Assembly (NCBI GenBank): GCA_013204195.1
Contig: JABMOJ010000052.1
Coordinates: 1-10,267 of the forward strand
Length of the DNA: 10,267 nucleotides
Reading direction: 5' to 3'
Source: SAR86 cluster bacterium
GTDB lineage: Bacteria > Pseudomonadota > Gammaproteobacteria > Pseudomonadales > Azotimanducaceae
Shown: positions 1-6,393 of the stretch, piece after piece
How positions within the stretch are numbered: position 1 is the stretch's first letter
Layout: each line of letters begins with the position of its first letter
The notes under the pieces: model-generated
What the model was told of the DNA's origin: nothing
Seen by the model: the letters and a program-made list of their open reading frames with translations, nothing else
Databases searched by the model: none
Made by a program: the position numbers and the translations under genes

Positions 1-712
1 ACTCAAAGCAGCCTTTGTTGCAGCAACAGTCGATGCAAAAAAAATGATCGACAAAAACAGTTCAGTGCTGACAATTCAAAATGGCCTTGGTAGTGCCGAT
101 ATCGTTGCAGATATTTTCGGTTCAGATCGACTGATCGTTGGAGTGGCTCAGGGCTTTGGTGCATTCTTGCAGGAACCAGGGCACAGTCATCACAATGATA
201 TGAAAGCGATTCGCATGGGAAGATATGAAAAACAAAGTGGCGCGCGACTAGAAGAGGTCGTTAAGGTGTTTTCGGGCTCGGGTTTGGATACGCAGGCTGC
301 TGATAATATAGAAGTCATTCAGTGGGAAAAGCTAATTTGTAATGTGGCCTACAGCGGTCCCTGCGCGCTAACGGGTATGACCGTCGGCGAAATTTTAGAT
401 GATCCAGTCATGGGTCCTGTCAGTAGAGCTGCTGCCGTGGAAGCATGGGAGATAGCGAAAAGGCGGGGTATTCCTATCGCGGTTGACGACCCGATTAAAT
501 ATGTCCGAGAGTTTGCCGCTAGAATGAGAGCGGCGAAGCCTTCAGTATTGTTGGATATTGAGGCGGGACGGCGCAGTGAAATTGATGTGATTAATGGTGC
601 AGTTGAACGGGAAGCTGCACGTGTTGATGCAGTCGCACCGGTTAACGCGACGCTTACCGCATTGGTCCGTTCACTTGAAAAACGGACGATAGATAAGGGG
701 AAATTAAAATGA
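1..712 (+). CDS. 2-dehydropantoate 2-reductase (ketopantoate reductase) family protein, 5'-truncated by window
   Basis: The reading frame is open from base 2, so the gene starts upstream and the NADP-binding GxGxxG region is outside the window. An ATG at 44 lies inside the domain and is not the start. Visible family features are the VLTIQNGLG segment (the conserved Asn-containing loop after the Rossmann fold), the QWEKLICNVA helix with the Lys and Asn that correspond to the catalytic Lys and substrate-binding Asn of PanE, and the C-terminal KPSVLLDIEAGRRSEID block, matching the family's S-x-x-x-D...R-x-x-E-I-D signature. The family reduces 2-oxo-pantoate-like acids with NADPH. It overlaps the next gene by 4 bases (ATGA), so it is probably the upstream gene of the same transcript. 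Given the neighbours, a role on another 2-oxo or branched hydroxy acid is as likely as pantothenate synthesis, so no panE symbol is given. Family call is firm, substrate unknown. Confidence 0.88.
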   Translation, partial: LKAAFVAATVDAKKMIDKNSSVLTIQNGLGSADIVADIFGSDRLIVGVAQGFGAFLQEPGHSHHNDMKAIRMGRYEKQSGARLEEVVKVFSGSGLDTQAADNIEVIQWEKLICNVAYSGPCALTGMTVGEILDDPVMGPVSRAAAVEAWEIAKRRGIPIAVDDPIKYVREFAARMRAAKPSVLLDIEAGRRSEIDVINGAVEREAARVDAVAPVNATLTALVRSLEKRTIDKGKLK

Positions 713-2418
713 TGTCGAAGCGTTCTGTGTTCTGCCTGGCTGTGCTGATGTTTGCACCCGTTGTGATGGCGTCAATCTGTGAAGATACCGTTACGGGTAG
801 AAAAAATATTTACTGGGGTGACTTCCACGTTCATACGGCCTACTCTTTGGATGCCTATAGCTTCGGCACTATGCAAAACCCCGCCGAGGCATATGAATTC
901 GCGCGGGGAAAGCCGATGATCATGGCGGATGGTAAGCGTGTGCAGCTGGATCGCCCACTGGATTTTACCGCTGTTACGGATCATTCCGAGTGGTTCGACT
1001 TTCTTTACCTGTGCACAGATCCTGGCATGAGCGAGCATCCTGATTGCAAGAATGTACGTGATCACGCTTCACCGACAGGAGGTCTTGGTCTCTTTCGCCA
1101 GTATGTTGTGCCGTCTATTACTTATGTTGAACCTCAGATACTTGGGCCTTGTGTCGACAATGCAGAAAATTGTCGTAAAGCCTATGTGACTCAATGGGAT
1201 CGAGTGCAGGCGCAGGCGAATGCTGCTAATGAACCGTGTGAATTTACGAGCTTTGTCGGCTATGAGTGGTCAGCGACACGCAACTTTAGGCATACCCATC
1301 GTAATGTCATTTTCGCAAACGAGAATGTGCCGGGTGAGGCGTTCGACTACATTCGTTATCCCAAACTCGATCAATTGTTCAACTTGCTAGATGAACACTG
1401 CAAACTCGAAGATGGTTGCGATGTAATTACCATCCCTCACAACACGAACATGGGTGATGGCACGACTTTTGACGTAGAACAGGAATCAGAACGGCAATTG
1501 TCCCTGAGATCGCGCTTTGAGAGATTAGTTGAAATCCATCAAGAGAAAGGTAATAGCGAATGCCTCGCACCGCTCGGCGTTACCGATGAATCCGATTGTA
1601 ATTTCGAAACGCGGCTAACTAAGTTGTCCAGTCCAGCTACCCAGGAAGATTACAACAGTGATGAGTGGGAGCATATGCGGGCAACCTATGTACGAGGTTT
1701 ACTGATGCGCGGGCTCGCCGCCTACAGGCGATCAGGTAGTGGGGCGAATAACCCGCTCCAGCTTGGCATCATAGGTTCAACGGATGGGCATGCAGCAACG
1801 CCCGGATTTGTTGAAGAATCTGCTTGGAATGGGCCTGTTTTTGGGATCGGTAGTCTTGATAAGGCAATGGCTCGGCGTGATTGGAACCCGGGTGGGTTAG
1901 TCGAGATACGTGCGGAAGAAAACACCCGTGAAAGCCTATTCGCCGCCATGAAACGCCGCGAGGTCTACGCCACTAGCGGTCCCCGGATTGGGCTTGATTT
2001 TGAATCAGATGTTAGCCCGCTGTCCTGTGAGGCGGGAGGTAGGCCCGCAGCCGTGACAATGGGCGGCGACTTTTCTCGCGGGCAACCATATTTTCGACTA
2101 AACGTAGCCAGTGATCGAGTTCCACTACAACAAATCGAAGTAGTGAAAGGCAAATTGCAAGATGGAATTTTTCGAGAGACTGTCGTCACATTATGGGAAG
2201 GGTCGGCAACATCCCAATGTATCGTCTGGCAGGACTCTGACTTTGTAGAAGAAGAACCTGCGTTCTGGTATACACGCGTGAAAGAAGAAGCAACCGCGCG
2301 CTGGTCAGCACACCATTGCAGGGCAAAAGATCGGTGTGATGAATTCCCTGGTGCGGATGTGATGATACAGGAGCGTGCCTGGTCTTCTCCTATCTGGTAT
2401 CTGCCGATCAAAGAATAA
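709..2418 (+). CDS. Secreted DUF3604 family protein (PHP-like putative metal-dependent hydrolase)
   Basis: A 569-residue protein. Residues 1 to about 22 form a signal peptide (basic MSKR, hydrophobic core, cleavage near VMAS), so it should act in the periplasm or outside. The DUF3604 hallmarks are all present: WGDFHVHTAYSLDA at 36-49 (HxH, H40/H42), TDHSEW at 90-95, PHNTNMGDG at 243-251, GSTDGHAATPG at 356-366, the KRREVYATSGPR block at 415-426, and a C-terminal FWYTRVKEEATARWSA segment. These His/Asp motifs resemble PHP/amidohydrolase metal sites, but the family has no well established reaction that I can name. The predicted mature part has 14 cysteines, which suggests several disulfides. 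The start at 709 has an AAGGGGA Shine-Dalgarno at 695-701, 7 bases upstream; ATG 712 is the less well-spaced alternative. It overlaps the KPR-like gene and precedes the hydrolase by 21 bases. Family identity is strong, function unknown. Confidence 0.9.
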   Translation: MMSKRSVFCLAVLMFAPVVMASICEDTVTGRKNIYWGDFHVHTAYSLDAYSFGTMQNPAEAYEFARGKPMIMADGKRVQLDRPLDFTAVTDHSEWFDFLYLCTDPGMSEHPDCKNVRDHASPTGGLGLFRQYVVPSITYVEPQILGPCVDNAENCRKAYVTQWDRVQAQANAANEPCEFTSFVGYEWSATRNFRHTHRNVIFANENVPGEAFDYIRYPKLDQLFNLLDEHCKLEDGCDVITIPHNTNMGDGTTFDVEQESERQLSLRSRFERLVEIHQEKGNSECLAPLGVTDESDCNFETRLTKLSSPATQEDYNSDEWEHMRATYVRGLLMRGLAAYRRSGSGANNPLQLGIIGSTDGHAATPGFVEESAWNGPVFGIGSLDKAMARRDWNPGGLVEIRAEENTRESLFAAMKRREVYATSGPRIGLDFESDVSPLSCEAGGRPAAVTMGGDFSRGQPYFRLNVASDRVPLQQIEVVKGKLQDGIFRETVVTLWEGSATSQCIVWQDSDFVEEEPAFWYTRVKEEATARWSAHHCRAKDRCDEFPGADVMIQERAWSSPIWYLPIKE

Positions 2419-2439
2419 ATCGAGACTAAAGGAAGAATT

Positions 2440-3558
2440 ATGGGCGAGTTCAGGCGAACATTTGTTTCAACTACTTCACCGACGGGTCCGCGGAATGGCG
2501 CAGGTTTTAAGCCGTGTCAGGGGCTTTATGTCGAACCAGTAGGTGAAAGACCCAAGGTGGCGCTGATTGCTACTCATTACAACGTCGACTTCAGTGAACA
2601 TTATTTGGGTGAGTATATGGCCGAGCGGGGTTATGGTTTCCTTGGCTGGAACACCCGTTTTCGAGGACTGGAGCAGTTCTTTCTTCTTGAGCATGCGTTG
2701 ATTGATATCGGTGAGGGTGTCAAGTGGCTTCGTGAAGTCGCGGGTGTCGAGAAGGTCGTTATCCTGGGAAATTCCGGTGGTGGGTCGCTCATGGCGGCTT
2801 ATCAATCGCAGGCCAAAGGCGTAACAATGCAGCCGACACCCGGTCTTGAACTGCCGCCCGCACTGGAGTTGATTGAACCTGCAGACTTGTACGTTTCGTT
2901 ATGTGCCCATGGGGGTAGGCCGGAGGTATTAACACAATGGTTTGATCCGTCTATCACCGATGAGAGGGACCCCGCCAGTATTGATCCGGCGCTCAATATG
3001 TATGACGAGTCCAATGGCCGTCCTTACAGCGAAGCATTCATTGATAAATATCGCGCGGCACAGGTCGCGCGAAATCATCGGATAACGGATTGGTGCTTTG
3101 AAGAACTAGAGAGACTATCAAGCCATGGTTTGACCGACCGGGCGTTCAACATGTATAGAACCTGGGCTGACCTTCGGCTGATGGACCCTACTATTGATCC
3201 GAATAAGAGACGCCCACAGTGGTGTTATGCTGGTGACCCGAAAACAGCTAATTTTGCGCCGCGGGGTATAGGACTAACGAACACCCTCCGCACGTGGCTT
3301 TCGATGTGGAGTTTGCGAGAGTCTTACTGCAGCGGGATTCCGCATCTCGCGAAAATCTCTGAGCCAGCACTCATCATTCAAAGTGACGCGGACACTGGCG
3401 TTTTTCCGCGGGATGCCTATGAAATATATGATTCTTTAGCGTCAACGGACAAGCGATTGGAAATGGTCGAGGGAGATCACTATTTAGTTGAGCCAGGCGA
3501 TGCCCGTGACAAAACCGCTGACATCATTGCTAGGTGGTTAGCTGAAAAAGCCTACTAG
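2440..3558 (+). CDS. Alpha/beta hydrolase family protein
   Basis: A 372-residue cytoplasmic protein with no signal peptide. The nucleophile elbow is VVILGNSGGGSL (106-117) with Ser112 in G-N-S-G-G. The acid is probably Asp316 or Asp318 in LIIQSDADTGVFP, and the His is His347 in VEGDHYLVEPGD, so a complete Ser-Asp-His triad is visible in the usual order. The first beta strands and oxyanion region are around KVALIATHYNVDFSEHY (39-55). A long insertion of about 160 residues (about 130-300) between nucleophile and acid is a large lid domain. Expected chemistry is hydrolysis of an ester, thioester or C-C bond; the substrate cannot be read. The start is supported by AAAGGAAG ending about 5-6 bases before ATG. 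It probably ends the transcript containing the KPR-like and DUF3604 genes, since a promoter-like region follows. Confidence 0.88.
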   Translation: MGEFRRTFVSTTSPTGPRNGAGFKPCQGLYVEPVGERPKVALIATHYNVDFSEHYLGEYMAERGYGFLGWNTRFRGLEQFFLLEHALIDIGEGVKWLREVAGVEKVVILGNSGGGSLMAAYQSQAKGVTMQPTPGLELPPALELIEPADLYVSLCAHGGRPEVLTQWFDPSITDERDPASIDPALNMYDESNGRPYSEAFIDKYRAAQVARNHRITDWCFEELERLSSHGLTDRAFNMYRTWADLRLMDPTIDPNKRRPQWCYAGDPKTANFAPRGIGLTNTLRTWLSMWSLRESYCSGIPHLAKISEPALIIQSDADTGVFPRDAYEIYDSLASTDKRLEMVEGDHYLVEPGDARDKTADIIARWLAEKAY

Positions 3559-3588
3559 AAGTAGGATCGCTCTCCGGGCCTCGAACTA

Positions 3589-3607
3589 TAGTCAATATCG
3601 TTGACTA
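3589..3607. promoter_or_regulatory. Perfect inverted repeat TAGTCAA-N5-TTGACTA, candidate operator
   Basis: Two exact 7-base arms lie around a 5-base spacer in the only sizeable gap before the CMD-VOC-MarR operon. The right arm supplies the putative -35 element, so a bound repressor would block RNA polymerase. The downstream MarR protein is the natural candidate ligand (inference). The GTCAA-N5-TTGAC core recurs at 9880-9894. Confidence 0.6.
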
Positions 3608-3630
3608 AAAACCTATGTTGGGCGTAGGAT
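3601..3630 (+). promoter_or_regulatory. Putative sigma70-type promoter of the CMD-VOC-MarR operon
   Basis: The -35 is TTGACT (3601-3606, 5 of 6 matches to TTGACA), followed by an 18-base spacer and the -10 TAGGAT (3625-3630, 4 of 6 matches). The implied start of transcription near 3637 gives a leader of about 23 bases to the ATG at 3661. The -35 is the right arm of the inverted repeat at 3589-3607. Confidence 0.5.
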
Positions 3631-3660
3631 GTTAGCCACTTTAGCAGGATGGAGTATGAA

Positions 3661-4320
3661 ATGCCGAGATTAAGGCAGGTGCCGAGGGCGGAAGCGTCAG
3701 CGAATGTTCTCAAGTTCTATGATCGACTCTTTGGTGATCGTGATCCAGTCAGTGACCCAGGAACAGCGACGGGTACACCTGGGAATTGGTGGTCGGTGTT
3801 CGCGTTGGTGCCACACATATTCGATCACGCGACCAGTCATTTTGGTATGTTCGGTATGTTCGCTGACAAAAGCGTCAGTGAGCTCGATAGTGCGATACGT
3901 GAGATCGCGATTATGCGAGCCGGTTACACTCAGGGCAGTCAATTTGTATTTTCACAACACTGCAAGGCTGCACGAAAGAATGGCGTAACCGACGATAAAA
4001 TTAAAGGGGTTAGTCACTGGCAGGTTTCAGAGGCTTTTGATGCTCGTGAACGCGCAGTGTTGGCTTGGAGTGACGCGCTGATTCTTCAGGGTGGGCGCGC
4101 ATCGGATGAGCTCTTCGAAGCGATTCATAAGCATTTTTCAGACGAAGACATACTGGAAATTACCTACCACGTACTCGGGTATAATCTACATGCGGTATCG
4201 TGCAAAGCCCTGCGTTTGGAGTTCGATGATGTTGACGATCGAATCAGGGAAGTCCCGGCGCCAGTTGACGGTGTGCCCGCTGATTGGGCTGGCAATGCTT
4301 GGAACAAGGAGAGTGAATAA
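3661..4320 (+). CDS. Carboxymuconolactone decarboxylase / AhpD-like family protein
   Basis: A 219-residue protein of the CMD (AhpD-fold) superfamily. The core is the helix pair around SELDSAIREIAIMRAGYT (73-90) and SQFVFSQHCKAARKNGVTDDKIKGV (93-117), matching the REIAILRVG...QH...AR..G.t..ei pattern of CMD proteins, and a second helical repeat covers 121-190. AhpD peroxidases carry CxxC three residues before the conserved His. Here the equivalent positions are Ser93 and Phe96 before His100, so thiol peroxidase activity is not expected, and a lactone-decarboxylase-like or unknown role fits better. I chose ATG 3661 because GGAG at 3651-3654 is 6 bases upstream and the protein then begins MPRLRQVPRAEAS, typical of the family. 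ATG 3649 would add four residues but has its purines too close. It is first in the operon, and its stop overlaps the next start by one base (TAATG). Confidence 0.87.
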   Translation: MPRLRQVPRAEASANVLKFYDRLFGDRDPVSDPGTATGTPGNWWSVFALVPHIFDHATSHFGMFGMFADKSVSELDSAIREIAIMRAGYTQGSQFVFSQHCKAARKNGVTDDKIKGVSHWQVSEAFDARERAVLAWSDALILQGGRASDELFEAIHKHFSDEDILEITYHVLGYNLHAVSCKALRLEFDDVDDRIREVPAPVDGVPADWAGNAWNKESE

Positions 4321-4907
4321 TGACTAGACAACCTTTCGAATTTGGCGGACTACACCACATGGCGCTGGTCTGCAAAGATATGGAAAAGACCGTAGAATTT
4401 TACACGAATACGCTAGGTATGAACTTGAATAAAGGGTTCGATCTGGATGGAGGCTACGGGCAGCATTTTTTCTTTGATATGGGGGCAGGTCAGGAACTGG
4501 CTTTCTTTTGGTTTAAAGACGCTGCTCCGGCCCAGCCTGGGATTGCGTCAGCAGCTAATCTTGTTGCCTCCGGTGACGGCACGATTACCTCGGCGCACGG
4601 GTCTATGAATCACGTCGCGTTTGCTGTATCCAAAGACAAGATTGATGGCTATCGTGCAGAACTAGTTTCACGAGGTGTTGACTGCTCACAGGTCGTTAAT
4701 CACGACGATATCATCTCAGGTGACGCGAAGCGGACGTCAGATATGCCCACTGATAAAACTTGGCTGCGGTCCTTCTATTTCTTTGACCCAGACGGAATTA
4801 TGCTGGAATTTTGCGCCACGCTGTCTGAAGGTGTACCCATTGCAGATCTGCCGGTGAATGAAAAAGGCATCAAGGCTAATGGTCAGCCGATTACGGGCGC
4901 CGCGTGA
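4320..4907 (+). CDS. VOC superfamily (glyoxalase/extradiol dioxygenase-like) metalloprotein
   Basis: A 195-residue protein with the two beta-alpha-beta-beta-beta modules of the vicinal oxygen chelate fold. The first is LHHMALVCKDMEKTVEFYTNTLGM (11-34) with EL at 59-60. The second is MNHVAFAVSKDKIDGYRAEL (97-115) ending in FYFFDPDGIMLEF (152-164). The four candidate metal positions are His13, Glu59, His98 and Glu163, all filled, so a mononuclear divalent-metal site is likely. Possible roles are ring-cleavage dioxygenase, glyoxalase-like isomerase or hydrolase; the sequence alone does not choose. The single-domain length is close to that of many catabolic VOC proteins. It starts at an ATG overlapping the CMD stop, with AAGGAG (4306-4311) 8 bases upstream, and its own stop overlaps the MarR GTG (GTGA). 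Translational coupling with both neighbours is likely. Confidence 0.87.
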   Translation: MTRQPFEFGGLHHMALVCKDMEKTVEFYTNTLGMNLNKGFDLDGGYGQHFFFDMGAGQELAFFWFKDAAPAQPGIASAANLVASGDGTITSAHGSMNHVAFAVSKDKIDGYRAELVSRGVDCSQVVNHDDIISGDAKRTSDMPTDKTWLRSFYFFDPDGIMLEFCATLSEGVPIADLPVNEKGIKANGQPITGAA

Positions 4908-5410
4908 CAACCTCATCGGACAACATTGACGTTGTTGATTTTGTCGAGGAAAAATACACGCGGCTACTGACTCGAACGTTGATCCATGCGTTCTATTGGA
5001 TGGATGATGGGTTGCAAAATTATATGCTGGAAGAGGCAGGTTTTTCGTTGCCCCGAGCACAATCCATGATGATGATCTGTATCGGCGACGGAATCTGTCG
5101 GCAGAGTGATATTTCTAAACATCTCAGAGTTTCCAAACAGGCAATAAGACAAAGCGTCAAGGAACTAGAGTCCAAAGGGCTTGTCGTCATCAAGCCTGAT
5201 CCCCAAAGTGGGCGGCAAAAAGTTCTTAGTTTTACTGCAAAGGGGGAGCAAATGCGTGAAATAGCGAGCTGTGGACTTTCTGGAATGGAACGTATCCTCG
5301 AAAAACGGCTTGGAAGCAAAAACATGTTGCAGTTGCATCGCGTGTTCGAGCTTGATTGGGGTGCTGTGCCGTCCGCTGCAGAACTGATAAAGGAGCTAAC
5401 CGGTGAGTGA
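4904..5410 (+). CDS. MarR family winged-helix transcriptional regulator
   Basis: A 168-residue protein with the MarR layout: N-terminal dimerisation helix (about 14-45), winged helix-turn-helix at about 66-112 (RQSDISKHLRVSKQAIRQSV, then KELESKGLVVIKPDPQSGRQ as helix and wing, then KVLSFTAKG) and a C-terminal dimerisation helix. The wing reads DPQSGRQK where the family usually has D-x-R-D-x-R, so one basic position is altered but the Arg after Gly is kept. The start is GTG 4904, overlapping the VOC stop (GTGA), with no clear Shine-Dalgarno, which suggests coupling. MarR proteins usually repress their own operon and are released by small phenolic or other aromatic ligands, and the inverted repeat at 3589-3607 is the obvious candidate target. 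It is the only regulator in the window. Confidence 0.92.
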   Translation: MTTSSDNIDVVDFVEEKYTRLLTRTLIHAFYWMDDGLQNYMLEEAGFSLPRAQSMMMICIGDGICRQSDISKHLRVSKQAIRQSVKELESKGLVVIKPDPQSGRQKVLSFTAKGEQMREIASCGLSGMERILEKRLGSKNMLQLHRVFELDWGAVPSAAELIKELTGE

Positions 5411-5774
5411 TATCGATGATCTTATAGCGGCAGATGCAGGAAGGCGTGCGGCCCTAGTCGCTGGTGATGTTGGCCTGATGATGGCTTGCCTCGCTGATGA
5501 TCTTAGCTGGACGCATTCATCAGGTAAGACGGATTCAAAGGCCGGTTTTGTAGCTACGATGTTGGCTGGAACGACCATTTACCATTCACTGGATGTTCGT
5601 GATTTGCAGGCAAGAGCTTTCGGTAATGTGTTTGTTTTAGAGGGCGTTGTCTTCGGTGATGTCACGAAGGAAGGGCAGGACAGAAAGCTGGTCAACCGTT
5701 TTATCACGGTTTGGCGGAAGCGCCTAGATGGCAGTTTTGCGCTCCACGCCTGGCAATCAACAGGATTAGTTTAA
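5403..5774 (+). CDS. NTF2-like (SnoaL/DUF4440-type) protein
   Basis: A 123-residue single-domain protein with the cone-shaped NTF2-like pattern: N-terminal helices (LIAADAGRRAALVAGDVGLM, 7-26), the LADDLSWTHSSGKTDSKAGF motif (30-49) typical of DUF4440 proteins, and a closing beta sheet ending in FITVWRKRLDGSFALHAWQS (100-119). The fold serves as an enzyme (isomerase, dehydratase, cyclase) or a ligand-binding module, and His38 and His115 line the expected pocket, but no reaction can be assigned. The start is GTG 5403, preceded by a strong AAAGGAG at 5389-5395 with 7-base spacing. It overlaps the MarR end by 8 bases. The position within a catabolic operon suggests an accessory enzyme for the same substrate. 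Confidence 0.8.
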   Translation: MSDIDDLIAADAGRRAALVAGDVGLMMACLADDLSWTHSSGKTDSKAGFVATMLAGTTIYHSLDVRDLQARAFGNVFVLEGVVFGDVTKEGQDRKLVNRFITVWRKRLDGSFALHAWQSTGLV

Positions 5775-5779
5775 CTAAT
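5765..5779. promoter_or_regulatory. 15-bp palindrome across the stop/start junction of two genes
   Basis: ATTAGTT, a central T, then AACTAAT. It covers the NTF2-like stop codon (TAA 5772-5774) and runs into the ABM ATG (5778-5780). It could be a DNA-binding site or a weak RNA hairpin over the ABM start, but AT-rich chance palindromes of this size are not rare. Confidence 0.25.
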
Positions 5780-6077
5780 GGGTTATGTCGTAGTAGTGAC
5801 TTTCGATACCAGTGCGGATAACCACGTGAGTGCTAAGCATTTATTGAACGAATATATTGAAGGTTTTCTCTGCCAGCAAGACGGGTTTATCGAGAGCTGG
5901 TTGAATGAGCGAGAAGATAACGGCGGGTATCTGCATTTTGCGCGCTGGGAGAAAGAATCGAATTTCAGGGCCTTTGCTGCAAAGGCCAAAGATCATCCTT
6001 TGCTGCCCGCGATCCGCGAATTCAATGGGAGCGCCGTTTTTTATAATGACGTAGGACATTACCGGCCTCAAGAATGA
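5778..6077 (+). CDS. Antibiotic biosynthesis monooxygenase (ABM) domain protein
   Basis: A 99-residue protein covering one complete ABM (dimeric alpha-beta barrel) domain: first strand GYVVVVTFDT (2-11), the helix HVSAKHLLNEYIEGFLCQQDGFI (16-38), central strands ending in LHFARWEKESNFRAFAAKA (52-70) and the last strand AVFYNDVGHY (86-95). The family includes cofactor-free monooxygenases acting on quinols or polyketide phenols, and also some heme-degrading or non-enzymatic members, so quinol or phenol oxygenation is plausible but unproven. ATG 5778 lies 3 bases after the previous stop and has only a distant AGGA, so translation is probably coupled. It is the last intact gene of the operon; a broken GST gene follows after 7 bases. 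Confidence 0.82.
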   Translation: MGYVVVVTFDTSADNHVSAKHLLNEYIEGFLCQQDGFIESWLNEREDNGGYLHFARWEKESNFRAFAAKAKDHPLLPAIREFNGSAVFYNDVGHYRPQE

Positions 6078-6084
6078 ATAAAAA

Positions 6085-6393
6085 ATGATGGATCTATATG
6101 TCGGACCAACGCCAAACGGTTAGAAGGTCGCTATTGCCCTGGAAGAATTAGGTCTGGAGCATGCCTGTCATGAAATAGACATGCTTCGAGGTGATCAGCT
6201 CAAAGCTGGATTTCTCAAGATCAACCCCATTAACAAACAATCAGCAATTGTCGACCATGACGTTCCAGTCTGTTTGGTCCCTATCCTATGTGAGTCCTGC
6301 GTGATACTCGTTGATCTCGCTGAAAATAGATTCGATATTACGCTAGGGTCTCGTTTCAATTACATTGCATTGGCCCATCGCCTTGGTATTTAG
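6085..6393 (+). pseudogene. Glutathione S-transferase remnant, nonsense-interrupted and truncated
   Basis: From ATG 6085 the frame reads MMDLYVGPTPNG, then TAG at 6121-6123, then continues in the same frame KVAIALEELGLEHACHEIDM and on to KINPINKQSAIVDHD. This is the N-terminal thioredoxin-like domain of a GST of the YfcG/Nu type, where TPNGxKV...LEE.GL and the NPxNKxPAIVDH block are conserved. The TAG falls where GSTs have Trp or His, so TGG to TAG is a simple explanation. After IVDHD the similarity weakens but keeps a CESCVILVDLAEN stretch resembling the usual FESGAILxYLAE, then tandem TAG stops at 6391-6396. The all-alpha C-terminal domain is missing: 102 codons remain of a usual 200 or more. 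It lies 7 bases after ABM on the same strand and was probably the sixth gene of the operon. Confidence 0.8.

Noticed and set aside
3551..3565. Hairpin CCTAC-TAGAA-GTAGG across the hydrolase stop codon as a terminator
   Set aside because: The stem is only 5 bp and is not followed by a T-run; the next bases are ATCGCTCT.
4919..4935. Inverted repeat around ACAAC-ATTGAC-GTTGT near the MarR start as a second operator
   Set aside because: It lies within overlapping coding sequence, lacks the GTCAA-N5-TTGAC geometry, and the short arms are explained by the codons.
6121..6123. TAG in the GST frame as programmed readthrough or a pyrrolysine codon
   Set aside because: No pyrrolysine machinery or readthrough context is visible, and the same frame ends early and lacks the C-terminal domain, so gene decay is the simpler reading.
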